A stretch of 64,000 bases of DNA from Prinia subflava (lineage: Eukaryota > Chordata > Aves > Passeriformes > Cisticolidae): the NCBI RefSeq assembly GCF_021018805.1, contig NC_086259.1, positions 15,581,501-15,645,500 of the forward strand. The letters run 5' to 3'. This document shows positions 38,341 to 51,300 of the stretch, one piece after another. The position numbers and the translations under genes were made by a program. The notes under the pieces were generated by a model, which did not search any database, was not told where the DNA came from, and saw only the letters and a program-made list of their open reading frames with translations. The first letter of the stretch is position 1. Each line of letters opens with the position of its first letter.

Positions 38341-39699
38341 ATCTTTCCATCAGGAACAAAATATTGCTTCCTGATCCCATCAAGGAGTTAATTGCATGAT
38401 GCATGGAATGGGGCTGTGGAAAAGCTTTTGGAAAAGCCTGCTTGTTTTTGCTGGTGTGCCATTGGTGTCCAGCCTGGCTGCAGCTCTGAACTTTGCTGTG
38501 CCAGAGCGGGGTCACACTTGGAGACAAAAGCAAAAAAATCTTCCACAAAACCAAAGTGTGGGAGCAGAACTCTCCCAGCCCAGAGCCCCCTCCTTTATCA
38601 GCTCCTGGAAAGCAGCTACCCCACTCTGCAGACCTTAACAGGATCAGCTGTTTGAAAGCATGAAACAACAGGGTTTAAGTCCAGGGAATGTTTCTAAGCC
38701 TCATTTTACAGAGAGTTTAGTTTTGAAAAATTTGGCTTTTGTCTTCGGGTAACGCTGGACACCTCAGACGTGAATATCCTATTTAGGGTTTTCTAAAGGT
38801 AATTTGCTTAACTTCCTACAGGCCTTGGTGTGGTGGAAAAGTGCTCTTTGATACAGTGCCCTCAGCTTTTGAAGTGTTACATAGCTTATGTGGCTAAAAA
38901 TAGGCAAAGCAATTCTTTGGAAAACTGTTAAAAGCAATGGGTTTCATTGTGTCTTAGATAAGGGTGAGTAACAACCCTAAGAAACTAGAACAATCTGTTT
39001 CTTTGCCCAGAAGATCAAACCAGACATTATCTTCAAGATATGAGTTGTTGTTGCGGTTCTTTTTCAGTGGTGAATGAGCCAATGGAAATATTTTTATTAT
39101 TATTCTTTTCCTTTTTTTTTTCTCTACCAAGAACAGGAATATCTGACCGTAGAGAGTGTTAGTGATATTTAAGGGTACTGATTACGTCCTAGAAACTGCC
39201 CTACAGCATCATCTCAGCAAAAATGCAGTCTAGGAAAATCCTTTTTTGGTTCTTGTTGTACTCTGAAATCTCTTTTTATTCAGAAAAGAACAATTTTCAA
39301 AGAAGAGAGGTAGAGTTGTTTATAGTACACAGCCTTGGACTTTTAATGAACAACCCCATGATTTGAGATGAGGAGAAAATAGTGTGCAGCACCCTGGAAA
39401 TCACATGCACTTTCAGAATAAAGACATCTAGATCAGAAAGAAGCATCAAAAAAGCAACCAAAACAATCTTTAGATTCTCATAAAGAATTATTTCAGACTA
39501 TTTCAACAGTACCAGTGTAAGATTTATAATGAGGCTCTGTTGGACTTTTCATGCAGTTGACTGAAACATTTTTAGCTTTTTAGAAATTTAGGTCAAGATT
39601 TAATTTTCACCAGTTAGAACAAAAGCAGAGCTGTTCTAGCACAATGGCAGTTGCAGAGGCAGGAGGCTGAGTCGTACTAGAAACATGAGAAAAGAATAT
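38341..39699. other. Non-coding stretch, no gene seen
   Basis: Small frames only (up to 122 codons, minus strand, 38300-38668), all overlapping and unrecognised. A T-rich patch lies near 39095-39121. Nothing else is visible. Confidence 0.5.
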
Positions 39700-39995
39700 G
39701 GGTGTCAGTTTTGAATATGTAAAGTTGTGTCAGCGTGTGAATGAAGATCCAATTCATTTTCGTGAAACTTTAGACTAATTAGTTTTATAATTTGCACAGT
39801 AAGGTAATGTAAATGTATTGCTGCTGCTTGACTTTTTTCTTAATCCTTTGAGTGAATATTTAATCTTTTTTTATATATTAGAATTAAAGCAACTTGGAAG
39901 ATATGAATAATTAATCTAATTATATGCCGATCACTTTAATTTCTTTAATGTTTTAGATTAAAAAAAAAAGAAAAACAACTTTACAAATTGGTTTA
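39700..39995. promoter_or_regulatory. Candidate homeodomain-site cluster
   Basis: The 10-bp palindrome ACTAATTAGT (39774-39783), TAATTAAT (39908-39915) and TAATTA (39917-39922) lie within 150 bp. The last two are separated by a single base. The region is otherwise AT-rich and non-coding. This is suggestive of a homeodomain-responsive element, though base composition weakens the inference. Confidence 0.33.
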
Positions 39996-40620
39996 GGTTG
40001 GAAAACCCTTTTAGAGGATTTTGTATTTCATCAGTAAGTGCAATTTAGAGGATACAAGCTCTGGAAGTGCGACATTGAGTTTAGAGTTATGCAAATGGCA
40101 CAGCTAATCCGGTGACCAGCTTCTCAAGGTGTGCTCTCTGAATTCACAGCCTGAATCTCAGAAGTGGAATTTGCCAGTGAAGGAAAGCAAGCAACCAAAG
40201 AGCTTTAAAACACCGGCACCCAGCAAAGGGAAATGTTGTAAAGAACCAGTAATCTGCTTATCTATGGTGTGGGCTGAAGGACAACAAAAATTGGAGGGGT
40301 GAATCTTGTGTTGTTTACTTGTGGCAGGGGCTGTGTTTTGTGGGGTGGGGGACAGAAACCCAGTGTCTCTGCAGTGATGCCTCAGTGTAACTCTAATTAT
40401 ATACAGTATGAACGTGCAGTTATGGATAAACTGAGAGCTATCTAGTTTGCATACATCTGAGCATGGCATGCATATGGAGTGCTGACTGCTTAACTTGTGG
40501 AAAATGTAAACCCTGCACAGATCATCACAAGTGTAGGAGTTTGTATCTGTCCTATTACGGTCTGCTATTTTTGGTGACATCCACAATCACTTCAAATTCC
40601 TTCATGATTTGAAAAATTCT

Positions 40621-40622
<2 letters not shown>
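39996..40622. other. Non-coding stretch, no gene seen
   Basis: The main frame is 142 codons on the minus strand (40158-40586). It is His, Ser, Thr and Cys-rich with no domain I recognise, and I reject it as a gene. No repeats stand out before the T43 tract. Confidence 0.5.

Positions 40623-40665
<43 letters not shown>
40623..40665. repeat. T43 homopolymer
   Basis: Forty-three consecutive T residues, followed by CCCC and TTT. No retrotransposed gene body is visible on the minus-strand 5' side. The exact length may be affected by slippage in sequencing. Confidence 0.95.
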
Positions 40666-40779
40666 CCCCTTTAATGTGTGCATCATCCTCTGTTTGTACA
40701 ATTAGCAGCTTGTAGCTAACTCCTTGGCTCTTTCCCTGCAGCCTGCTATTCCCTATTTTATGACTCTATCTTCTGGGGT

Positions 40780-40950
40780 TTTTTTGTTGGTTTGCTGAGG
40801 GAAATGAAAGTACTGATCATTACTGTGGAATTAAAAATAGCTTCTAACAGCTTAGCCCGAGATCCAAAAATAGGCTCTCTTCCGGCTTATCCTGTCAAAT
40901 ATAGTGGGAACCCTAGTAAGGTAACATCTGTGAAAACCTCACTCTGGGTT
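40780..40950. promoter_or_regulatory. Candidate element with MEF2/CArG-like sites
   Basis: TTAAAAATAG (40831-40840) fits the MEF2 consensus YTAWWWWTAR exactly. About 24 bp downstream, CCAAAAATAGG (40864-40874) resembles a CArG or MEF2 site with one deviation. The pair sits in repeat-free sequence. A muscle- or SRF-related role would be speculation. Confidence 0.3.
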
Positions 40951-43900
40951 TGTACCTGCTTTTTTCAGAATCTTTCCCTTGTGTCTGCATAACTCAGTAA
41001 TTTCAGTCAGATTGTTGATTTTTCTTGTTTCAGATAGTTTGCCATTGAGCTTCCAGGAAAGGTCATTGGTCTTAGAGACTCATTTTCCCTTCTGATGTTT
41101 CACTGTTTTATGATGTATTTTTATGTCACTGCTGAGGAAAAAGGACAGAATAGCTATAGAAAATCTGTAGAAAAATGCATACAAATACAAATGTTGATCT
41201 TCCTGTGCATGAGATTTCCATATGTCTTACCTAGTTTGGTGTCCTAGGGCCCAGGGATTCGTCATTCACAAGGACAAATGTAGACTTTCCATCCTGTGCT
41301 ATTAATGCTGAGCCACCATGCTTGACTAGTGGAGAAGTGCAAAATGTATTGTGGTGGCCAACCCAGCTGGACAGGCTGTGAAAGCAAATAAATACTTCTC
41401 CAACAGGAATGCCTTTTTCTCACCCCACTTCCCTGGTAATGGCTGTGACATCAGGCAGAAAGGGAGAGGTGGGCACCAGCCTAAGTTCAGAGGCCTGGGA
41501 ATGCACATCCTGAAGCTGTACAAATATTTTGGTGGGAATTGGCTGGGAGGGAGAAGTGGGTGTCTGAGGACCTGCCAGAGCACAGGCCCATGGTGACACG
41601 GAAGTTTTCTGCACAAACATTGATTCTGAAACTTCTTATAGAAACTCTGGTTAGTTCTGTGGTTTTGTCCATGAGGGGACTGAACTTAACAAATATTTAC
41701 CCAAAATGTTAGAAGCACTGCTGGAAGTTCTAGTACTTCCTCTCTCCCACAGGTCTTTATTTTTTCTAGAGTTTGACAATTTTTCTTTTGTAGTTTATCT
41801 CTGTTAGTACAACATATAAATAAGATGAGCTTTGCAGAGGGCTCTAAGACACAATTGCTGTTTATTTTTAATGGTGAGATACACAGATATAGACAAAAAT
41901 GAATTCTGTGCTTATTTACTTTATTTTTCTCATCACTCAAGCATTTCTTAAATGTTAGAGCTAAGGTCAGCTGGGCCAGGGTTCTTCTGTAACTCACTGC
42001 TTGCCATGTGAACCTGGTGTTCTCCCAGTTTTACTGGCCATTGAGACCAGCTGATGCCGTGACTGGGATTGTTCTCTAACCCTTCCTGTCAATTGTGGTC
42101 TTCTCCCAGTTTGGCAGGTTCCTCTTTCACCTCCCACATCTTCACTTGCCTCTCTCTTCAAACACCTGGCGTCATTGTTTGGTGCCTGGGAAGTTCTCAC
42201 TCCCCAAATGAAGTTCCCTGCAGAGAAGAATGGTTCTTAGCTTCATCAGTCAGTCAAAGTGTTAGTTCAGATTAATGCTGTTACTGTCTCTGCCCTGGTA
42301 AGTGGATGGTAAAGGCCTTATCAGCAACAGCAGGTATGCAGAACAGAGGCAGGTCATTTTGTAAAGTGACAGCTCTCAGATATCAAGAAATTCTCTGTGT
42401 TATCTTTTTAGATGAATGTATCAGAATTCCATTGAAAGCTCAAGAGAACAGTAACTTATATGGCTGATGTGACTTGTGATTCAATCCTATGGCTCTCTAA
42501 AGGAGCATCTGTAGAACTGTTAGAGTCCACTCCTTTTAAATTCCACAGGATTTTTCTAAGAGGGAAGTGTTTGTAATAGGTCTCCCCATAGCAGGTTAAT
42601 GTCTGTGTATTGTCACCCTGACTAACCCAGCATGGGAGCTGAAGTGGAGCACAAATCAATGAAATAGCATTAGGATGCAATTGTCGCAAATTATCAGAGA
42701 AGGAGGAAGACAACTGTAATTCTCGAGCAGTAACACTTTACCAACTGCTCTCACTAAGCATTAGTTTGGTGTGTTTTCAATTTCAAGGCACTTTCTCTGG
42801 AAAATGCCTGCTCCATAATGACCATTATTATCACCATCCTAAAATCTGTGGAATTTAACCTAAACAAATTCCTCAAAGCTTGCACTTACTACTGATGTGC
42901 TCCATCCCATTTATCTGCAGCCTCAGTGGCAGCTATGGGAATCATGCTTTGTGTTATGAGCACTGTACCATTCCCAAGGAAAGCTGCTGTGAGCTGCTGA
43001 ACAAACACCCTGCTTCAAGCAGTCGGTGTCTCTGGGTGTCCTGTTTTCCCCAGCAGGACAAGGTCACTGCAGAATTTCTGTGGTGGACAGTTCCCTTCTG
43101 TTCTGTTGGCAGTCATCCCACCCGAGATCTTGTTACACCCCTGTGACACCCATAATTGTGTGGTCACAATCCCTCTGGCCATCCAGCACTCCTTTTCACT
43201 ACCAGCATCTTAGATTTTACCCTTTCTTCATCCTGTTCACTGGCAGGCAAATTCTAAATAATTGTAGAATGCAATATCATTGCTAAAACCTGACAAATAC
43301 CACCTAACTGGAAAAGGCATTTTCCCCCATGCATACTGGATATATGTCTACAGGTTACACTGATAATTGTCTCTCTGATGCAATGCAGTATTTGCATTTT
43401 GTCATTCATCAATTTTATATTTTTTTTCCAAGGGGTAGGATCACTCAAGGGGCTGGTTATGTCTTTCATTTCCTGGTTATCCAGTCAGCTCCTGCTCACG
43501 CCAGCAGGAATTGAAAGCTATTATCAATATTGAGAGCAGGATTTATGTGAGACGAGGATGGGATGTCAGTCAATCTCCTAATAGCAAAGCATTCGTATCC
43601 CAGTAACAACCTCACAACTATCAGTTTGTCCTGGGGCTCAATAGGGGATCAAAGGCTAAATCATCACCAAAGCAAAATTAATCTCCATGCCAGGTCAGGA
43701 TGGAAACCCTTGAGGAATGTGCCCATGTGCAAGGGAATGTCTGAATAAGTGTGAAGGTTTTCTTTGAGCGTGCTTTTGTCACAGCTCTGCCCTATACAGG
43801 ACACCCGAATCAGTAGGGTTTGCCAAACTGCACTGAAAGGGCATTTATTTATGAAAGAATTTCTAAGGTGATAAACAGATTGGGTTGTATCTGATTTCAA

Positions 43901-45479
43901 GCTCTCCCTGCACAGGAATGAGGTGAAGCCTTCTGCTCTATCAGGCAGGCAGGGGTGAAGTCTGGTTCAGCGATCACGTTACAAAACTCTGAGGCTGAGG
44001 ACTGTAAAAACAGGGGTCAAGCAGTAAAGTTTTGGTTATTTACAGTGTAAGAAGTATAAGAATCATTGGCCAGGGAGAAAAGAAAGAGATTTGAGATTTG
44101 AAGGATTAGCGTGATAGGTAGGACTAAAGAAACCAAGGAGCAGCCCAGACTGATGTGTGGGGGTGATAAAGGAGCTTATGTGGAAATGTCATTGCCTCCC
44201 AGCTCCCTTGCTAGGCTGCTGCATTTATGTCTGGTCACACCTATCATCCCTCTCCCCTGGTGTGAACAGGTATGGGTCAGTCTTTGATATCTCTGCCTTC
44301 CTATGTGGACACTGAATCTCATCTTATTTTTTTTTGTTTTAGGATTTCTCCCCTTCCATCTCTCTCTCTAAAAATCATTTGAAGTGTCTACTACCACCTC
44401 AAAGGTCCTTCAACTGCAACTTTTCTCCCTTAAGACTTGTGATATTTGAAGAAGATAGAACCTTGCCAAAATGAATCACCTTCATTTTAGGTAGTGCATG
44501 TCTGTGCATTACAAAATGCCTGTGCAGCATCTCTGCACCACTTTCCACGCATAGTGTGGATTTTTTTTTTTTTGTGAGGATCTGGTCACAGACCATTTGA
44601 TTTAGGTTCTCTTTTTGAATATATAGCTTCTTTTATGAATTCTCCTGTTTCCCATCACTTTCAGCCAGGTTTCTTGTGGTTGTCCTTTATAACTGCTTTG
44701 ATGTGTGCTTGTTCTTGCCTTCCTCTTGCCACTTCCTCTGTTTCTGCAATGCCTCCAGAGCTTTTGTTTGTAGTTTCTCTATTTGTATTGCAGAAGGCTT
44801 TATTCCTGAAAATCTGAAATTTGATCCACTTCAGGATAAATATCACTTTTCTAGGAAGCAATTGTCCTGAGTTAAAAAGGGTAAGCCTTTAACATAGGTG
44901 TGTTGGTGTCACCTTAGCACAAGCAGTGCAATGCAGAGCACTACAAGGGGGTCAGGAGGTATGAAAATTCAGACAGTTCATAAAGTAGGGCTATAATTCT
45001 GTGCTTGAACATGGAAAGTTCCTGAAATGATGACAGAGGTGAGGAAAGGAGTCAAAGAAATTTGACTGGTTGAGAAATGTAGGAAATGTATTGAGAGGGA
45101 AGGAGAAGTATGGCAGTATGCAAGGAAGTGAAGTACATCTACCTACAAGTTTCTGGCTAAAACCAGAATGAGTCTGTGAAAGCTCTTGAAAGTGGAGTCC
45201 AGATTTGTTTTAGACCCTGCAGAGGACATGGGATGAGGGCTGTATGTTACACAACAGAGAGGACTCAGCTGGAGGCATGACAAAGTCAAAGAAAGTCCAA
45301 ATAGACACATGAAGTTTGCAGAGAGAAACACTGAAGATTGATTTAGTAACAGATGTGTTCAGGAAGAAGATTAGAGAGAAGCAAATTTAGGAAGAAAATC
45401 CAAATATCAATATGCCTGCAGCTCTAGGAGTTTATATTAGGCTACTGAGAAGATTAATCAGATTTCAAAAACCCAAACG
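40951..45479. other. Non-coding stretch, no gene seen
   Basis: All frames are under 104 codons. A purine-rich patch lies at about 45020-45140, and a T12 run interrupts the sequence near 44562-44573. The sub-region 42640-42870 has repeat-free texture with ATTA and GATA-like words and might be weak regulatory DNA, but I cannot support a separate call. Confidence 0.5.
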
Positions 45480-46070
45480 GAGTAATGCACGTCAGATTGT
45501 GCTGCTCAGCATACAAACCATGTGCACAATTTGCCATTATTTTTGTAAAAAGCATGGCTATATATGCAAGTAATTTCCATTTTTCTGCTGCCTTATTTTT
45601 AACCCATTTAACAACCTTTATAATCACAGTTCAGTCAAGTAGCAGCAACCGTGCCAATAACAGCATTCCAGCTGGGTTAATGAATACACACATGATTTCA
45701 TGAAGGAATATATCTTTTTTGACCCAATTTCAACCTTTCCTATTTCAAGCTGTTTAATTATAAGATAAATTGGTTGGAAACAAACACCCATTTATGCAAC
45801 ATTAAAAGTTAAAACAAATTCCAGATGCAATTATTTTAGGCAGCGAGCGCATGTGATTGGGATGTGTAGGTAACAAATTAGTGGCACAGTTGATAAATGC
45901 CTTTCACAGAACAGATGCAAATAACCAGACTTCTGTGTTCCTTGAGTCTGCATGATAATAGGTTCTTTAAGCACCCTGCTAAGAATTAGGAAATTAGTCA
46001 AATGGGATCATATTTAGGTTGAGCTAATACTGCACAGCTGAATTTACCCACCATTATCTGTGGGCATAAT
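45480..46070. promoter_or_regulatory. Candidate enhancer with POU octamer
   Basis: The block includes a perfect octamer ATGCAAAT (45915-45922), the POU/OCT consensus. It also holds several TTTAATTA and ATTAGT-type words (around 45753-45760 and 45875-45882) and a TTGATAAATGCC stretch. It is about 600 bp, AT-rich, without simple repeats or coding potential. The combination of octamer and homeodomain cores is typical of neural and other developmental enhancers, but this is inference. Confidence 0.4.
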
Positions 46071-46399
46071 TGGAGACAACTGTTTTTTGGACCAGCTGTG
46101 CAGGTCACAAAAGGATAATAATGGGGGCCCAGCCTTGCCATGTCAGATTGATAAATGTTTATAGCATAGTGAACAATTTAGGATTTTTTTTTAAGACTCC
46201 TAGAATTGAATATGCCAAATTAAACTGCTCATCAATTCTATATAGTGTGAGTTGGTGGAATTCACAGGGAGAAGAGAGAAAAGGTGTGCTAAGAGGAAAA
46301 GCATCTGAGAGGTGTCAGATAAAACTTTCCCACCACACATAATCTTTTTTACACCTTTCTGTTAGTTGTTTTTCCTGCTATTTTCTCACCTTTCCTTTC
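46071..46399. other. Non-coding stretch, no gene seen
   Basis: A single 90-codon frame of no recognisable kind covers most of this interval. I see no repeats or motifs worth calling. Confidence 0.45.
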
Positions 46400-46740
46400 C
46401 CTGGGTGGGTAGATTTACAGCAGTTTACGCTGATATTGTGGAATTTAAAGTGCCACTCGTGCACTTCTGGATTTGTCACTGGCTCTTTTTAGCATTTAGG
46501 CTTAATTTGTTTGAATAGCTTTTTCTGGTATTCTGACAAATATTTCTTTTAAATGTTCCATCCAAGTACAGGTCTTTACTACTCCTAACCTATAAATATG
46601 TTAACAGCTACACTATGTTTAGAAAATACAATGTGATATTAATGTGAAATGTACCTTAGCTGAATCCATTAGTCTCAAGCAGATAAATAGAAAAGCACAT
46701 TCCGATTTTAATTGCCAGGAATGTCTTTCATACTAAAGGT
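46400..46740. promoter_or_regulatory. Candidate regulatory block with inverted NK2-like pair
   Basis: AAGTGC (46448-46453) and GCACTT (46461-46466) form an inverted pair with a 7-bp spacer. Their AAGTG/CACTT cores match the core of NKX2-type sites. TTAATTTG and several ATTA words follow. No credible frame crosses the block. Function is inferred from motif layout only. Confidence 0.3.
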
Positions 46741-47539
46741 CTGTCCTATTTTTTACTCTCTTTAAATGTGCTGTTAGGATTTACTTTAGTATGTCCTGAG
46801 TATATACTCCAAATTAAACTTTCTTTAACTGAATTCATTATTTACAATGAAAAATAGAGAACCTTAATTAACTTAACTAGGTGACACTAAGGTTTAAATT
46901 ACTGAAAATAAAATGCAGCTTCTGCTGAGTACTCTCCTTGTACTCTCCTTGCAGCATCAACTTCGATTTAGCTGCTATCATAACAGAAAGGGGAGAGGTT
47001 AGAGATCTAAAAGGTTTAATTTTATTTTAAAATAGCCATCTAAATGGTGCTCCTGCTAATTTTCCTGAACTTCAGAGGATTACATCTGCAGTAATGGCCA
47101 AAAATAGCTCTGGAGCCCACAGGAGCCTGCAAGGTGACTGCCAGCAGCTGGACTTTTGCTGGCTCTTGCTCCCCAAGCCCTGAAAACACAGGGGGATTTA
47201 ACAGATGAGGGAAATCTCTATCTAATGATGGAATAGTCAGGCTGGGAGAACTTTCTGCTCGTGGGGGCAGCTGTGGCCTCTCCTAAAAACCCATCAGTGG
47301 CAGAGGGAGGCTGCTGCTGCCTCTGGCTTCTCCCGCACAGCTGGATGGTTCTGGGGCCCTGGAGCAGCCAAGGCAGGGGCTGTGCCCCAGTGCAGGTTCC
47401 ACAGAGGGTGAGAGGGGACAGCCCATCCCTGTGAGAGCAGCTGCAGGGTCCTGGAGCCTGGCCCTGCTCCTCAGCTGGGCTGCAGTGCCTGTGGCTCCTT
47501 GGGGACTCCCTGTGAGGAGTGTTCATCTCCAGCTCGTTA
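46741..47539. other. Non-coding stretch, GC-rich patch, no gene seen
   Basis: The first half is AT-rich. The second half (about 47110-47530) is GC-richer but CpG-poor and holds a 113-codon minus-strand frame (47218-47559) rich in Pro, Ser, Gln and Arg that I do not recognise. A direct duplication of TACTCTCCTTG lies at 46929-46951. Confidence 0.45.
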
Positions 47540-48350
47540 TTGGCACGCTCCGCACACAAACCGCCTGGAGAGGATAAATGGATCGACTGAAGAGTGGTTT
47601 ATTATCGGAGTAATTGCTGTATTTTCTAGATTAACATTTGTTAGTGGAGTAGACTGAAATCATCGCTGGTTATCTTATCTGTGAGGGGAATTTTATCTTT
47701 CTCAGGTCTCCGATATTCCTGAGTGCAGCAGATGCTGATAACACCAGCTATCCCCAGGTTTTGGGTCTCCAGAGCAAAATGATCTTCCTTTCTCTGCTCC
47801 AGTCGGCGTAGTAGAACTTCCTCTGGGATCTGACTTTTATGAGAGACATCAGAAAAGATCCTCTGGAGTCAGAATTAGTATTTCTACCAAAATCCAAATC
47901 GGATTTCCAGTCTGTTCCTTTCCGAATTAGAGAGGTTTCTTGGTGCTGTGGCAAGGGGGAAGGGAAAAGAGCACTTGTAAAATGTTTTTATTGAAACTTA
48001 AAGGCAATTATTTCTGAATTCCCATTTTCTTAATTAAAAGTGTCACCGATTTGGATTTAATCAGCACTTAACAAGCCTTATTGTGAAGAGAAAGAGCTAA
48101 ACAATGTCTGTAATAGGCTGGGAGGGTTAGCTGAACTTTGTTTAAATATAAAGGGAGTAGTGCATCTGCTGAAGAACTAAGCCCTTTCAAAGTTTAGGAC
48201 ACTCACCAGCGCCATAGAGCATAAATCACAGTGCAAACTGTGTGATTATACCCTGCAGGGAAATAGACTGTGTGTTTATGGGGCTCTTCACCAAGCACTT
48301 AGGAATAATCTGATATAAAGCAGCAGGGGAGGAGAGTAATGACAACTTCA
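47540..48350. promoter_or_regulatory. Candidate enhancer block with GATA sites
   Basis: Two adjacent GATA-type sites, TATCTTATCT (47671-47680), are followed by TTATCTTT near 47692 and CTGATAAC near 47734. TTAATTAA lies at about 48030-48037. A 13-bp perfect inverted repeat also falls inside (listed separately). The block is repeat-free with scattered CpGs (for example around 47808) and has no plausible exon. Its texture is among the most enhancer-like in the window; conservation remains to be tested. Confidence 0.42.
47890..48058. repeat. 13-bp perfect inverted repeat, 143-bp spacer
   Basis: AAATCCAAATCGG (47890-47902) is the exact reverse complement of CCGATTTGGATTT (48046-48058). The CpG in the shared word makes a chance repeat less likely in CpG-depleted DNA. 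It may reflect two sites for one factor in opposite orientation. Confidence 0.85.
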
Positions 48351-51300
48351 AATTAGTTTAATGAATGTTTACATTAAAAAAGGCTTTTCTACAAACCTGA
48401 AAACACAAAGTGACAGTTTCCTCTCCAGACAAAAGAAACCCCCTCTACTTTTCCTTAAAGGACTGGCAGTGGGGGAAGACATTGTCAATTTAACTCTTTC
48501 AGTGTGGTGGATCATTGTATCTTTATGTGCAGTGTTTTGCTGTCATTACAGTGACATTTGCTGGGAATCCAATTGTAAACATCAGGGTCTGGTTGGTGGC
48601 TCATTTATTTTAAATCACACTGATCTCAGAAAAAAAATTAGTTTAGAATTTAATTCTCATAAAAGAAAAAATATCTCTTTAAAATTAACTTGGTCGGGCT
48701 GGTGTGGAACAAATGCTTAATAGTTTTTTGGCCATACTCGTCCAGTAGGCTGCTGTGGGGTTTTGAGAGTTCCTTTTCACTTCAAGCAATAGATAACAAG
48801 TTTATATTATGAAAAAAGGATGGGCTGTTCAAAAAAAGTAGAAATTATGCAGTACTTCTAGTTTTCTTCTTAAACTGGAGGTAAATGATCTATCAAAATT
48901 AATACATGTGCAAAATATGTTATTGTATGTATTGAATGGGTCTGAGAAATGGGTCTGTGCATTTCAGCACTGGCAGTGCAGCATTTTTCATTGCAGCAAC
49001 ATGAATTCACATCACATTTTTGAACCTAGTTTTGTGAAGCATTTCGAATTGCATCAGGAGGAAATTTGGTTTTCTTCTTGCCAGAATAGATACAAAATTT
49101 TCCACTAAGAATTCTGCAAATGAGTAAGTATGTTTAAAAAGGAAAAAAAAAAAAAAAAAAAGACAACAGCTTTTATAGCTGAGATATGGGTTAGAAATAG
49201 AAGTTTGGACGTAGGTTAGAAGATAATTTCCAGTGTTTTGAAACTTCCTCAGCAATTATCTGCGTGTGAAATAGTTCTGGCTATGACTATTACCATACTC
49301 AGTGAAATATTTTTGGCTTTTGTCCAAGGATGTGAAAAATTAATAACAAATCAAGTACCCGTTTTCATTAAGGAAAATGTGTGTTTCTTAAGCAGCCATG
49401 GGAAGCCCCTATTCCAGACATTAATTTGTCAAGTGCTGTGTGTGCTCAGGGCTTTCCTTAATCCAGCGTGCAACACACAACAATGCTTGTTCTGTGAAGC
49501 TTGCATATAGAATAAAATTAAGGGTTTTTTGTGTTGATGTCACTCCCACATAATAAATCATCTGTGATCTGAATGTTTTATGGTTCTTGCAAATGCCCTT
49601 GAGATAGGGATGGACTTTGCAGTGTCACACGGTGGAAGGAAGAGCCTGTGTTCTTCTTGAGAAAGGAGCAGAACCCCACAGCAGCTGTTGTGATTCTCAT
49701 CTGCACAATGTGATGTGGGATCTCTTCAAAGTAGACCAAGTGCAGTGCAAGGGAGGAAATCAATAGAGCTTGTGCAGTGGGTGTGATTGACATTTGTGAA
49801 GTTGTTAGAAAATGCTGCAAACCATTAGGAAAAAAGTGTCAATAACGAGTGTCATTTCAAAGGAAGGATTAAAAGGAAATGATTGAGGCTGGGTGATGCT
49901 AACCAGGAGGCTGGGGAGCCCCTCAGGTTGCAGAGTGCTGGCTGTGGGATACAGCCAATGGAATGACAACAGATTCTGCATGGGCGGGAGGTGCCATGAA
50001 ATAATTTTTTCTTGTGTTCCTCCTTAACCACATTTTTAGCTTTGTCCATACTGTTGTGTGCTACAGCCTGCCCTGACCAGCCTCAGCATGAGGATTTACC
50101 TGGGGGGCTCCAGACAGCCAGGGGAGGTGACAATGGCTGTGCTGTGGCATCCAGAGCAAAGGGATGCTGCTGGCAGGGCCTGTGCCCTGACAGAGATGAC
50201 AGCAGTAGATTGTCTCAATGCTGAGCTCTGCTTTTCCCACCTTCTCCTGGCAAATTTGATTTTAGGATTCTCTCCAGAAAGGGAAAACCCTACTCAGCAA
50301 TAATCAATCAATTTACTATGCAAGGCCAAGGCTAAAACTTCATGAAATAAAGTTTGGTTTAAACCCCTTTTTAGCCCAACATCTCTGTTCAGGTGTCTTG
50401 GTCCTGCTGAAACAATACCAAGAGCAGAAAAGCTCATATAAAGGAGTAGATAGACATAGAAAATCCCTGATTCTTCAATCCACTGTGTTTCCAATAAGGA
50501 GGACAAAGTTTTCCAGGAATACGGGGCTCACAGAGGAGTCACTGGGAAAAATTAATGTTTAATTATAGCTGCATTTGGATAGTGATAGAAAAACTATGTT
50601 TACTACACATCTCCATTTTATAATTTTGCTGCAAAATTATCACAACACCCTCCTGTGGTTTCCCAGCTGTATATGTGTGACCCTGCAAAGCCAAATCCAA
50701 AGACATCATGTAAAGCTGAGCCTGTGACCAGGCTTGGAAGATGTGCAGTTTGTGCTGCTCTTTGCTCTGCTGTTTCCAGCACCAAGAAGAGCTGATTGCC
50801 TCTCTAATATTTTTCTTGGCTCTCCCCCTGCTTTGTCATTGATAAAGGTGTATCAGGCTATTTCTTACTGCTCAAAAAATGCACCGTTTTCTCCTTTAAA
50901 CAAGTTAAATAAATGAAGTGGGATTCTCTCCTTTAACTGATGTGCTTCAGCCTGCATACCTCCACTTCAATATTAGGTAACAATGAACCTCAGGTAAGAG
51001 CTGGGATTCTTGGCACCCTCTGCCAAGGTAAAGTGCTGCCAGCACCCCATAAAATGAGAATTTCCCACTAGAGGAATCTCTTTCTTTTTTCCACTGGGGG
51101 CCTCACAGATATGCAGGGTCTGAAACCAGGCATTCCTGGCAGATGCTAAAGTTAGATGGGACAAGTCATAGCCTTTACACATAATTTAATTTGCTATGGA
51201 CTTGATTGGCTTGAGGATTTCATTCCATGTGTCAGGCTTTTCATGTTTCACATTGATTTTTATTTATAGTTTTGTTTTAACAGATGAAACTTATGGCAGG

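Noticed and set aside
40158..40586. 142-codon minus-strand frame
   Set aside because: No domain, no exon context, and length within what chance allows over 64 kb.
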